Positions 33,619-42,701 of a stretch of DNA of 58,907 nt are shown one piece after another; the stretch's first letter is position 1, and each line of letters opens with the position of its first letter. The DNA lies in contig JBBQGM010000017.1 of assembly GCA_038322995.1 (NCBI GenBank), positions 1 to 58,907 of the forward strand. Reading direction: 5' to 3'. Below the pieces are notes generated by a model. The model did no database searches and was not told the DNA's origin. It saw only the letters and a program-made list of their open reading frames with translations. A program made the translations under genes and the position numbers. The stretch comes from QHXQ01 sp038322995. Its GTDB lineage: Bacteria; Acidobacteriota; Blastocatellia; Pyrinomonadales; Pyrinomonadaceae.

Positions 33619-34845
33619 TTAGAGTGCGAAATTAAAGTTGATAAAACCGGCGACGCGCACGGGTTGGCCGTTGATAATCGTGGGTTTGAACTTCCAGTGC
33701 CGGGCCGCATCTTCCGCAGCCCGGCGCAACAATTCGGGCCCGCTCGCGCGTTGCACCTCGGCCACCTCGCCCTTCTCGTCCACCATCAGGAAGACCGTTA
33801 CGCTGCCCGTCACGCGCGCCGTGCGGGCCTGCGCCGGATAACTCGGCGCGATCCGCTCCTTCGCCTTCGTGATGAGCGTTGCCCCGACATCGATTGGCCG
33901 CACGGGCGCGTCGGCCGGCGTGCCAGCCTGCTTAGTCGTATCAGCTTGCGGCGCGGCGGCGCTGGCTGGCGAGTTGGTCGCGTTCGTAGTCGTCGTTGTG
34001 CCAGTTGGCGCGGCGGCGCGCTCGGCGGGCGGCGTTGCGGCCGGGGTCGGCACAGGGCTGGGTGGGTTGGCTGCTGGTGCTGTAGCGGCGGGCGCGTTGT
34101 TCGCGTCTGCTGGCGCGCGTGGGGTCGGGGGCATGTTGCTCGCAGTGAAGCGCGCGTTCGAGCCGGCCAGCCGCTGGCGCGCGTCCGTCATCTCGCGTTG
34201 CCATTGTGCGCGCTCGCCCGCGCCCCGCGCCAAGCGCCCGCGCACGCCGGCCGCCTCTTCAATCAAAGCGGACGCTTCAAGCGCCTGCCCGCTCTCATCG
34301 CGTAATTGCTTACCGTGCGCGACGACGCGCTCGATGAGTGTGCGCAGATGATCGAGATCGCTCGTCGCTTCGGGCGGCAGCGCGCCGTCCGCCACATCGA
34401 GGCCGAGCGCGCGATAGCGTTCGATGTGCGCGCGCACGCCGTTGATGACTTGGCCGGCGAGCGCAAAGTAAGCGTGCGTGGCCGCCTCGCGTTGCGCCTG
34501 GCGCGCTGCGAACGTCTCGTTCAATAGTCGTTCGGCGTAAGCGTAATCGGCTTGTTCGAGATAGACGCGGATGAGCAGCACGAGCGCAATGTCGCGCACC
34601 GACTCGTCGCCCTGTGTATGTGTTAACGCTTCCAGTTCGCTCCGTGCGGCCGGCAAGTTGCCCACGGCCGCGAGCGCACGCGCGCGGCCGATGCGTTGCT
34701 GCACGGTGTCGGCGTCCGCCTGCACTAGATTCTGTGCGCGGATACCTATGCCGCCGCAGACGAGCGCAACGACAACGAGACTGCCTGTGACGATAAACCG
34801 ACGGGTGTGATTAAACCTAATTCCCTGCACCGGCACTAACTCCAT
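33619..34845 (-). CDS. Energy transducer TonB family protein with TPR-like region
   Basis: A 408-residue protein with one N-terminal membrane helix (about 18-35), a helical TPR-like part (40-240), a Pro/Ala/Thr spacer (about 250-310) that could span the periplasm, and a C-terminal TonB domain (320-408; SYPAQARTARVTGSVTVFLMV, AAEDAARHWKFKP) ending in Phe-Ala-Leu. It would link the proton motive force to outer-membrane receptors; ExbBD are not in the window. The ATG at 34845 abuts a terminator U run; a GTG at 34830 with GGAG nine bases upstream is a good alternative start. Confidence 0.85.
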   Translation of the reverse strand: MELVPVQGIRFNHTRRFIVTGSLVVVALVCGGIGIRAQNLVQADADTVQQRIGRARALAAVGNLPAARSELEALTHTQGDESVRDIALVLLIRVYLEQADYAYAERLLNETFAARQAQREAATHAYFALAGQVINGVRAHIERYRALGLDVADGALPPEATSDLDHLRTLIERVVAHGKQLRDESGQALEASALIEEAAGVRGRLARGAGERAQWQREMTDARQRLAGSNARFTASNMPPTPRAPADANNAPAATAPAANPPSPVPTPAATPPAERAAAPTGTTTTTNATNSPASAAAPQADTTKQAGTPADAPVRPIDVGATLITKAKERIAPSYPAQARTARVTGSVTVFLMVDEKGEVAEVQRASGPELLRRAAEDAARHWKFKPTIINGQPVRVAGFINFNFAL

Positions 34846-34874
34846 AAAAGCAAAAGCGAGCTTTCACGCTCGCT
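34846..34874 (-). terminator. Rho-independent terminator touching the TonB gene start
   Basis: Minus strand AGCGAGC (34874-34868), loop GTGAAA, GCTCGCT (34861-34855), then TTTTGCTTTT running straight into the ATG at 34845. Either it ends upstream transcription, or it is an attenuator in the TonB gene leader. Confidence 0.7.
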
Positions 34875-34996
34875 GGAAGGACTCACCTATTCGATGCAGC
34901 ATTATCGCCCCAATTCGCGGTTTTGAGCAACCCCGGCGGGGAAGTTTTTCGCCCCGCCCGGCGGCCTTGTTGTGCGCGCCGCTCAAGCATGCCAGC

Positions 34997-35026
34997 GCGC
35001 CCGTAGCCCGCGCGGGCTACGGGCGC
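34997..35026. terminator. 30-base perfect palindrome over the amidohydrolase stop
   Basis: GCGCCCGTAGCCCGC (34997-35011) and its exact complement (35012-35026) form a continuous palindrome. The stop codon of the amidohydrolase (35017-35019) lies inside it, so the stem covers the end of that message. Confidence 0.65.
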
Positions 35027-36501
35027 GGGCGGACACGTGGCTTCGGCGCGTTGGCGCGCGGACGCTGCGGTGGCGCAACCGTGGCGGGCGCGAGGCTCCG
35101 CGTGATGCGCAGCCGGTAGGCGCGGGCGTCGCGTTTGATCGTCTCTTCGTCGAGCGTGAGCAGCCGCCGGTCGCGCATGACGACGCGCCCCTCGATCACG
35201 ACGGTGCGTACGTCCGCCGCCTTCGTCGCGTAAACGAGTTGCGAATAAATGTTATAACGCGGCGTCTGATGCAGCCCATCCTGATCGACGATGATCAGAT
35301 CGGCGCGCTTGCCCGGCTCCAACGAGCCGATCTCGCGCTCAAGATGGAGCGCCCGTGCGCCGCCGCTGGTCGCCAGCGTCAACGCTTCGCGCGCCGTCAA
35401 CACTTTCGGGTCGCCGCTAAATTCCTTGTGCAGTTTCGCTGCCGTGTCCATCTCCTCCCACATATCAAGATCGTTGTTCGACGCTGCGCCGTCCGTGCCG
35501 AGGCCGACCGCAACACCCGCTGCCAACATCTGCGGCACGGGCGCGACGCCCGACGCCAGTTTCATGTTCGACTGCGGGTTATGCACTGCGCCGACACCCA
35601 GGCGCTGCAAGACGCCGATCTCTTCTGCGGTTACATGAATCGTGTGCGCGGCGATGGTGCGGTCGGAGAGGAAGCCTATGCGCGCCAGATAATCAACCGG
35701 CGACGCGCCGTGGTCGCGTGTGATGTCGGCCACTTCTTTCTGCGTCTCGGCAATGTGGGTGACGACGGGCGCGCCCGTGCGATCAGAGAACTGGCGGATC
35801 GCGCGCAGATGTTCTTCCGACACGGTGTAGGGCGCATGCGGCGCAATCGCCGGGGTGATGAGCGCGTGCCCGCGCCACTTCGCCACGTACTTCGCGGTGT
35901 AAGCCATCGCCTCCTCGTGCGTCTTGTTATCCGCTACCGGAAAATCGATCACCGTCTCACCCAGCACGCCGCGCACGCCGGCCTTCGCGGTCTCGTCGGC
36001 AATGGCGTCCTCGAAATAGTACATGTCGCAATAGGTCGTCGTGCCGCCGCGAATCATCTCGGCTAGCCCAAGCCGCGTGCCCACGCGGACGAAGTCCTCG
36101 GTCACATTCTTCGCTTCGGCGGGGAAGATGTAGTTCGTCAACCACTCGTTCAGATCGAGATCGTCGGCGAGGCCGCGAAAGAGCGTCATCGGCACGTGTG
36201 TGTGGCCGTTGATCAAACCGGGCATGACCACACGCCCGCGCGCATCAATCGTCTCGCGCGCCGCATACTTACGCGCGAGGCTATCGCTCGGCCCGACTTC
36301 GACAATGCGGCCCGCTTTGACCGCGACCGCGCCGTCCTCAAGCACATCGCCGCGCTCGTTCATCGTCACGACCGTGCCGCCACGCACGAGTAGGTCGCAA
36401 GCTTTAGGTGCAACGGCGGCGCGGATGTTGTGGCCGGCCGGCCGGATTAATTGGCAGACGATGATGAGCAGGATGATGGCGCGTGTGGGCTGTCGCAGCA
36501 T
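35017..36501 (-). CDS. Exported amidohydrolase of the MtaD / SAH deaminase type
   Basis: A 494-residue amidohydrolase of the 5-methylthioadenosine/S-adenosylhomocysteine deaminase (MtaD/TrzN/AtzA-like) family: metal motif GLINGHTHVPMTLFRG, then APHAPYTVS, VTHIAET, AHTIHV and GTDGAASNND are all intact. Unusually it starts with an apparent signal peptide or membrane anchor (about 6-27), so the catalytic domain may be outside the cytoplasm. The C-terminal 25 residues are basic and proline-rich. Real substrate unknown. Start ATG 36501; no strong SD. Confidence 0.85.
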   Translation of the reverse strand: MLRQPTRAIILLIIVCQLIRPAGHNIRAAVAPKACDLLVRGGTVVTMNERGDVLEDGAVAVKAGRIVEVGPSDSLARKYAARETIDARGRVVMPGLINGHTHVPMTLFRGLADDLDLNEWLTNYIFPAEAKNVTEDFVRVGTRLGLAEMIRGGTTTYCDMYYFEDAIADETAKAGVRGVLGETVIDFPVADNKTHEEAMAYTAKYVAKWRGHALITPAIAPHAPYTVSEEHLRAIRQFSDRTGAPVVTHIAETQKEVADITRDHGASPVDYLARIGFLSDRTIAAHTIHVTAEEIGVLQRLGVGAVHNPQSNMKLASGVAPVPQMLAAGVAVGLGTDGAASNNDLDMWEEMDTAAKLHKEFSGDPKVLTAREALTLATSGGARALHLEREIGSLEPGKRADLIIVDQDGLHQTPRYNIYSQLVYATKAADVRTVVIEGRVVMRDRRLLTLDEETIKRDARAYRLRITRSLAPATVAPPQRPRANAPKPRVRPRP

Positions 36502-36650
36502 GTTCGGCGTGGCTGTCCTTCTGATTAAGTGATGCGGCTTGCTTTCTGGGTCGAGACTTTAACAGAAATCGGCCGCGCAACAGAATAGGCCACGCGCCCA
36601 ACCGGTTTCGTTCAGGCGCGCGCCTGTCGCGGTGCGCTACAGGCCTAAGA

Positions 36651-36684
36651 CGAAAGGCTCTGGCAGCGCTGCCAGAGCCTTTCG
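36651..36684. terminator. 34-base perfect palindrome after the giant surface gene
   Basis: CGAAAGGCTCTGGCAGC (36651-36667) and its exact complement (36668-36684) leave no spacer. It is 25 bases past the stop of the giant gene. A smaller exact 14-base palindrome (CAGGCGCGCGCCTG) lies at 36613-36626. The rest of the 208-base gap shows nothing more. Confidence 0.75.
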
Positions 36685-36709
36685 CTTGTTCGTTTGCCGG
36701 TTTAACTAA

Positions 36710-39700
36710 CTACGGCAAGGCTTCGACGTTGACCAGGAAGCGGTAGCTGCCCGATTGCTGCACGCCTAAAACGAACTGCACGTTGATGCTCGCGCCGTTC
36801 GCTATCGGTGTGCCCGACGTGACAATACCCGCCGCCAGACTTGAGTTCAAGCCGCCGCCGCTCGTTTGCGTTGGCGGTTGCTCCAATGTCAGCCCGCGCA
36901 CGAGCGTCGTGCCGCCGCCCGTCAAGGTCACAGTCACATCCGTCGAGGTCAACGCCCGCAGGTCGGCCGTGCCCACCGGCGCGGTCGCCGTCGTGATATC
37001 CACGATGCGGAAGCGCAGGCGTGTGACCGCCGCGCCCGTCGTGTTGGTGAACTTACGCCGGATGGTGAGCGTGCCCAACGCGCAGTTGGCCCCGCCCGCG
37101 CAACTGTTCGGCGTGGTATCACGCACGCGGTTGGGCGGCGCGGTCGAAGCTGCGCCCGTGTCCACGAGCGACGCCTTGACGGTCGCGTTGCGTTGAATCG
37201 GACTCCCCAGGTTCTCCGGCCCCAGTGCGCCCAAGCCAGGCTGCGCGGTGCTGCCCACCGCCACGGCCGGCGTGGTCGAGACGAGTTGGAAGTCAGTCGC
37301 GTTGTCGTTCGTGTCCTGCGGCGTGCCGCTCGTCGCCTTGCGCACGAAGCTGTACTGACTAATGCTGCCCGAGGTGGTCGGCAAGCTACTGCCTTCGCGC
37401 AACAGGTCGCAGTTGCTGCCCGTGTTCGCGTCGCCGCCGACCGCGTCGAGCCGTGTGCTGGTGGCGAAGTTCAAGACGTTCGCCGTGTTGAAGAGTGCGA
37501 CGTTCTTGTCGTCCTCGATGTTGGCGGTCAAGGTCTGATTGCCGGCGGCGTAAGTGGCTAACGAGTAGCCGCTGCCGACGAACAGGTAGTGCCCGCGCGC
37601 CGGGATGACGGTGCCGTTCGGAATCGTGCCGACGATGATCGGCTGATCCGTGCAGGTCGCCCCGCTCTTGACTAGCGCCCAGCCCGCCGAGGCGTCCGAC
37701 GCGCTGACGGTGATGGGGATGGCCGTGTTGTTATAGACCTCGACGAAATCGTCGTTGGCGTCGCCCGTGCCGGTCGTGCCCGGCCCCGACGTGCGCTGTT
37801 CGCTGATGAGCGTCGTGCCCGGTGTGTTCGCCGCCGTGATCGTGCCCGTCGCTTGCCCGGTGCCGCTAATTGTGCCGTTGGTCGGCGCGCTTAAAGTCAC
37901 GGTGAAAGTCTTGTCGCCCACTGCGGCGGCGTTCGACAGGATGGGCACGGAGATGGTCTGCACCGTCACGCCGACCGGGAAGGAGAGCGTGCCGGAAGTG
38001 TTGGTGTAGTCCGTGCCCGCAACGGCCGTGCCGTCGGCGGTCTGGAAGTTGACCGTGACTGGGACGGTGTAAGCGTTCGATAGCGTCACGCTGAACGGCA
38101 TCGTGGTCGTGCCCGAAGTCGGGCGCGGGACAGAGGCGTTCTTGATCGTGATGGTCGGTTGCGGAATCACGCCGGTGATGGTCGGCTGGTTCGCGCCCAC
38201 CACATCCGGGTCGTCCGTCACAACCGATGCGAAGCCCGTGCCGGAGACCGTGCCTTGATTAGAAATTTGCGTGACCGACGATGACAGCGGGTTGTTAACT
38301 GTGACGGAGAACGTGATCGTTACCGTCTTGCTTGCGGCCAACGTGCCTATCGTCAGCGGGAAGTTCGCCACCTGCGGCGCGGCCGTGATTTGCTCCGGCG
38401 GCGCGCTCTCTTTCGTGCTGGTGGCCTTAGCCTCTTGTGCCCCCGGCTTGGCAACCGGCGCGGTGAACGTGGCGATCTGCGCGACTTGCGGCGCGGGACG
38501 CGGCACGAGGACGAGCAACGGCTGCGCTTGTTGTTGCGCCGCACGCTCCGCCGTCGTGTCTGTGGCGGCCGGCACGCTGACCTGTTCTTCTTCCACCGTC
38601 GCTGTCCCGGCAAAGGCCGGCGTCGTGCAACTACCCACGGCGGGCGGCGTTGTCGGCAGCGTGTTCACGAGGTTGACCGTGCCGGAAACTGCCACATTTG
38701 TTGTCGCGCCATTATTGTTGTCGTCTCTAATCACCTGCAACGGTGTGGCTGCGGCGGAGCCGTTCTTAGAGAGATTGATAGCCGCGCCGCCAATTTTGCT
38801 GAAGTTGACATCGCTGAAATTGAACGGGTCGCCGGTCGAGAAATCGTTCTTCTGCGCGGCGTTTGATGCCGATCCGATAACCACATTGACGATGTTGGTA
38901 TCACTGGCAATTGCGCCCACATCAACGTTGATACCGCTAAAGGCAAAGCAGCCTCCGGCGCAGGGCGACGGCGCGGCAGTTGTGTTGCCGAAGACGGTGG
39001 CGTTCATCGTCGCGCCGGGACCACCTTGGCTGTCGTTGGCTTGCAGGAAGATGCCGTTCTCGTTGTACTCACGCACATCGTTATTCTGAATCAGTACAGT
39101 TTGCGAACCCTTGCCGTTGGCACTGACCTTGATGCCACTCCCCTGCGCCGAGCCGGATAGAGGTGTTCCGGCGACACCGATGAAGTTGTTCGCAATCGTG
39201 CCCGTGAACGTGCCGCCGCCGTTACCCTTGAAGATGTTCAGGGCGATGCCCAGTGCGCCGCGGAAGCGATTGCAAGACACGTCGTAGGTGACGGTGGGCG
39301 TCGTGCCCGAGTCGCTGCCCTGAATGATCAAGCCGCCGCCGCCCGACGCGATGTTCGGGTGGTTGTTGCTGAACTTGTTCTGGCGCAGCACCACGTCCAT
39401 CGTCGAGTTGTTGTGGGCTTCGGCGTCAACAAGGTCACCGCGAGCGGAGGTTAGGAAACTGTCTTGCAGGGTCAGGTTGCCGACCGTGCCGTTGTTGTTC
39501 ATGTCGAAGTGGATGCTGTCGTTGCCGTTGCTCGTGCTGTTGGCCCCGATGGTGGTGACGGAGATGACGAGGCGGTTTAACGTGCCGCTCGTGTTCTGCA
39601 CGCGGATGTTGTCGGCGAAGCCGCCGCTGATAGTGCAATTCGCAATCGAGGCGGTCGGGAACGACGCGCTCGTGAAGAGATTGTCGAAGCGGATACAGCC

Positions 39701-41497
39701 CTCTTCCGAACTGCCAGCGGAGTTCGTGCCGTTCGCGCCGCTAATGATCGAGTTCGCCAGCGTGAAGCCGGTGACGCTCAAGCCGCGAATGGCGAAGTTC
39801 TGGAAGTCGTTCAACTGCATGCGCGTGAACGAGGGGTTGGACGTGCTGTTCAGGAAGATGCCCGTGCCTTGCGTCGTGCTGCCGTCCGCGCCGGTCTTGT
39901 TCGAGATCGTGCCGCCGGTGCAGGTGGCCGCCGAAGTACACGTGCCGCCGTTGCCGGTCACGGTCAAGCTGCCGGTCGCCCCCGTCGTGTCGAGGATGAT
40001 GCCGTCGGCTGCGCCGCTGCCGTTCGACGTGATGCTGCGGAACGTCAAGCCGCTCGCGCCGATGGTCGTGTTGGCGACGTTCAGGGCCGTGCCGGTCGTG
40101 GTCGTCAGCGTGTTGACGATGGTCGAGTTGTTCTGCGTGGCACTGACCATGCCGCCGCCGGTCGCGGCGAAGGCCGTGTTGGCCGCCGTGCTGAGGCTCA
40201 AGCCGCCGGTGAAGTTGAGGGTCGCGCCGGTGTTGGTGGTGAGCGAAACGCCGTTCGAGGTGCTGCTGACCGCGCCGCCGAAGGCGACTGTGCCGCCGGT
40301 CTTGCCGGAGACGTTGATGGGGCGCGCGACTGAGGTGCTGATCGTGCCGTTGTAAGTGATGTTGGCTGTGCCGCCGGAGACTAAGAAGGCGTCGCCCGCC
40401 GCGCCGGAGATTGAACCGCCGTTCATCGTCAGCGTACCGAGCACGCCCGTCAGACTGATGCCGTTGCCGCTGTTGCTGCTGGTCGTCGAAGAGACGCTGG
40501 TGAAGGTCGCGCCGAAGGTGATGGCGTTGGCGGAGATGGCGGGCGCGGCTTGCCCGGCGCTGCCCGTCGCGCTGATCGAGCCGGTGGTAACGTTGATCGT
40601 CGCGCCGCCCACGGCGACGAGACCGGGGCCGTTCGAGGTCGTGAGCGCGAGCGCGGCAAAGCTCAAGGTCGCGCCCGTGTTCGTGCCGCCCAGGTTGACG
40701 CCCGCGCCGCCCGCCGTCGTCTTGTTGACGGTTGCGCCGCCCGCGAAGCTGATCACTTGCCCGCTGCTCGCGTTCTGGATTTCGAGAGGATTGCCGGTGC
40801 TCGTGAGATTGGCTGCGCTGTTAACGGTGACGTTGCCGCCGCCCGCGCCGTGCAGGAAGGCGTTGCCGCTGCCGCCCGACACATTGAGCGTGCCAAAGGT
40901 GCGCGCGTTCGCGCCCGAGTTATTCTGGAACGAGACACCGTCCGTGCCGCCCGTCACCGTCGTGTTGCTGAAGTTGATCGTGCCCGAGGTCGTCCCGACC
41001 AGAATGCCCTGCGACGTCGAACTGCTGACGTTTGTCGAGCCGAAGGTGGCCGTCATGGTCGAGCCGGCGATGTTGATGCCCTGCGTCCCAGCGTTCGAGA
41101 CGCTCGTCGGCCCGAAGGAGATCGTGCCCGCGATGGTGTTGAGATTAATGCCGGGTGCGCCGCTACTGCTCGTCGTCGTGACGCTTGTGAAGCCTGAAGC
41201 GGCCGAGAACGCGCCGTTCGTTAAGTTGAGCGCCTGCCCCGTCCCGTTGAGCGTCACGTCGGGCGTGAAGACGTTGCCGGCGGTGAGCGTGCCGAAGGCG
41301 GTGCCGAAGATTTTCGCGCCCGTCGTGTTGCCCACCGTCAAGCCGCGCAAGGTGATGCCGCCCGCGCTCACGACCAGCGCGTTGGTGGCGGCGGCGGTGG
41401 TCGTCAGCGTCGGGTTCGTGCCGCCCGTCGCCGGTAGCGTGTCACTGCCGGTGGGCACAGTGAAGCCGGAGATGTTTACTAACGTGTCCGACGCGCC
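36710..41497 (-). CDS. Giant exported beta-helix/Calx-beta surface protein, main part after an in-frame TAG
   Basis: About 1,595 codons in the same frame as the N-terminal part, directly after the TAG at 41500-41498; the first usable start inside is GTG at 41458. The first half is a long Gly/Ser/Thr/Asn-rich right-handed beta-helix (repeating TINVTTGSISATGSAG-like units, then Pbl1-like helices around VTGFTLANSIISGAN). Later come a Calx-beta domain (ADGTAVAGTDYTNTSGTL) and a lamin-tail-like domain (ANDDFVEVYNNT). It ends VNVEALP. Likely a surface adhesin or matrix protein. See the next entry for the exported N-terminus. Confidence 0.85.
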   Translation of the reverse strand, partial: GASDTLVNISGFTVPTGSDTLPATGGTNPTLTTTAAATNALVVSAGGITLRGLTVGNTTGAKIFGTAFGTLTAGNVFTPDVTLNGTGQALNLTNGAFSAASGFTSVTTTSSSGAPGINLNTIAGTISFGPTSVSNAGTQGINIAGSTMTATFGSTNVSSSTSQGILVGTTSGTINFSNTTVTGGTDGVSFQNNSGANARTFGTLNVSGGSGNAFLHGAGGGNVTVNSAANLTSTGNPLEIQNASSGQVISFAGGATVNKTTAGGAGVNLGGTNTGATLSFAALALTTSNGPGLVAVGGATINVTTGSISATGSAGQAAPAISANAITFGATFTSVSSTTSSNSGNGISLTGVLGTLTMNGGSISGAAGDAFLVSGGTANITYNGTISTSVARPINVSGKTGGTVAFGGAVSSTSNGVSLTTNTGATLNFTGGLSLSTAANTAFAATGGGMVSATQNNSTIVNTLTTTTGTALNVANTTIGASGLTFRSITSNGSGAADGIILDTTGATGSLTVTGNGGTCTSAATCTGGTISNKTGADGSTTQGTGIFLNSTSNPSFTRMQLNDFQNFAIRGLSVTGFTLANSIISGANGTNSAGSSEEGCIRFDNLFTSASFPTASIANCTISGGFADNIRVQNTSGTLNRLVISVTTIGANSTSNGNDSIHFDMNNNGTVGNLTLQDSFLTSARGDLVDAEAHNNSTMDVVLRQNKFSNNHPNIASGGGGLIIQGSDSGTTPTVTYDVSCNRFRGALGIALNIFKGNGGGTFTGTIANNFIGVAGTPLSGSAQGSGIKVSANGKGSQTVLIQNNDVREYNENGIFLQANDSQGGPGATMNATVFGNTTAAPSPCAGGCFAFSGINVDVGAIASDTNIVNVVIGSASNAAQKNDFSTGDPFNFSDVNFSKIGGAAINLSKNGSAAATPLQVIRDDNNNGATTNVAVSGTVNLVNTLPTTPPAVGSCTTPAFAGTATVEEEQVSVPAATDTTAERAAQQQAQPLLVLVPRPAPQVAQIATFTAPVAKPGAQEAKATSTKESAPPEQITAAPQVANFPLTIGTLAASKTVTITFSVTVNNPLSSSVTQISNQGTVSGTGFASVVTDDPDVVGANQPTITGVIPQPTITIKNASVPRPTSGTTTMPFSVTLSNAYTVPVTVNFQTADGTAVAGTDYTNTSGTLSFPVGVTVQTISVPILSNAAAVGDKTFTVTLSAPTNGTISGTGQATGTITAANTPGTTLISEQRTSGPGTTGTGDANDDFVEVYNNTAIPITVSASDASAGWALVKSGATCTDQPIIVGTIPNGTVIPARGHYLFVGSGYSLATYAAGNQTLTANIEDDKNVALFNTANVLNFATSTRLDAVGGDANTGSNCDLLREGSSLPTTSGSISQYSFVRKATSGTPQDTNDNATDFQLVSTTPAVAVGSTAQPGLGALGPENLGSPIQRNATVKASLVDTGAASTAPPNRVRDTTPNSCAGGANCALGTLTIRRKFTNTTGAAVTRLRFRIVDITTATAPVGTADLRALTSTDVTVTLTGGGTTLVRGLTLEQPPTQTSGGGLNSSLAAGIVTSGTPIANGASINVQFVLGVQQSGSYRFLVNVEALP

Positions 41498-42421
41498 CTA
41501 ACCGACGACCTTCTGGTTGGCGGCGAGCGTCAGCGTGCCGACGTAGTTGGCCGTGCCCGTGTAGAGGAAGATGATGTCGCCGGGGTCTTTCGTCGGCGCG
41601 GAGGCGTTGTAGGCCGCAATACTGTTAAAGGGCGACGTGATGCGCCCGTCGTTGCCCGCCGGCGCGGCCGGGTCGTTGTTGATGAACCAGATCACGCTCG
41701 TGCCGGGCGTGTTCGTGCCGTTGCCCACGCTGAGCGTGACCGTGCCGGTGTCGGTCTTGCCCGTCGCTGTGACCGTGATGGTATAGCTGAAGGTGTCCGT
41801 CCCCGTGAAGCCGGGCGCGGGGTTGTAACTGAATGCGCCGTTAGTGTTGATGGTCAGAGTGCCACCCTGCGCGGTGGTGGTCGGCCCCGATGCGGTGAGG
41901 CCGGAGTTATTGCCGGCGTCAGGGTTGAAATCGTTGGCTATGAGACCTTGCGCGGCGGTCGGCTGGATGCGGACGTTGCCGATGACGCTATAGGTGTCGG
42001 GATTGGCGAGCGGCGTCGAGACGATGGAACCAGGGACGAGCGTCGTGTTCGGGTCAATCGTGTCGCTCAAGACGACGCCAGTGGCGTCCGTCGTGCCGGG
42101 GTTCTGGATGACGACCGTGTAGTTGATCGTGTTGGTCGGCCCGACCGTCTGTGCCGCCGTGCGATTGTCTGTCTTCGTCGCCACGATGTTGACCGCCGCC
42201 GGCAAGACCGGCGTGGGCGGCGCGGGCAGTTTTACGGACGGCGCTTTCGTCGGCTGCTGGCCCTGTGATGTGCTGCCACTATCCGGGCGCGGAGCAAGCC
42301 GCCGTGTCTGCGCTGCTGCCGAGAGGGGCGCAAGCGGCGCGAACAAGACAACTAAAGTCAGCAATAAGGCGATGAAGGTCTTATTAGCGCGGTGCTCAGC
42401 ACTGAACGACGTGTATGTCAT
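41498..42421 (-). CDS. N-terminal part of the giant surface protein, ending at a TAG
   Basis: ATG 42421 follows a perfect AAGGAG. The 307-residue fragment has a signal peptide (about 12-37, FIALLLTLVVLFAPLAPLSAAAQ), a Pro-rich linker, a DUF11-type domain (AQTVGPTNTINYTVVIQNPGTT..) and a cadherin-like/tandem-95-type repeat (FSYNPAPGFTGTDTFSY), then the start of the beta-helix (..NQKVVG) before the TAG. Relatives continue with GQG here, so CAG to TAG by one base explains the break. With the following part the gene is about 1,900 codons long. Confidence 0.85.
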   Translation of the reverse strand: MTYTSFSAEHRANKTFIALLLTLVVLFAPLAPLSAAAQTRRLAPRPDSGSTSQGQQPTKAPSVKLPAPPTPVLPAAVNIVATKTDNRTAAQTVGPTNTINYTVVIQNPGTTDATGVVLSDTIDPNTTLVPGSIVSTPLANPDTYSVIGNVRIQPTAAQGLIANDFNPDAGNNSGLTASGPTTTAQGGTLTINTNGAFSYNPAPGFTGTDTFSYTITVTATGKTDTGTVTLSVGNGTNTPGTSVIWFINNDPAAPAGNDGRITSPFNSIAAYNASAPTKDPGDIIFLYTGTANYVGTLTLAANQKVVG

Positions 42422-42701
42422 AACTCTCCTTAAGACTCTATCTCGTGACGGTGCGCGAGGATCAGGTTGGCCAATAGATATTGAGTTGACAGCGAGCGGC
42501 CGACGCACAGCAGCAATAGCATGGGTATGCGATCTCAAAACCTTGCGTTGCGCTTGTTCGGCGGTAAAGCGATTGAGAACTGGTGTCGGCCTGCCAGCAG
42601 AGGTGGCGGAGGCCATGGTCTCCGGTCTGTCTTTGAATGGCGCGCGACCATGGAGTGCCAGCCGCGCGCCGCAGAGTATATAACAACGCACTCAATCCGC
42701 G

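Noticed and set aside
9850..42421. A changed genetic code to explain the three internal stops
   Set aside because: TAA, TAG and TGA all end other genes normally in this window, for example TAG for the cytochrome and amidohydrolase.
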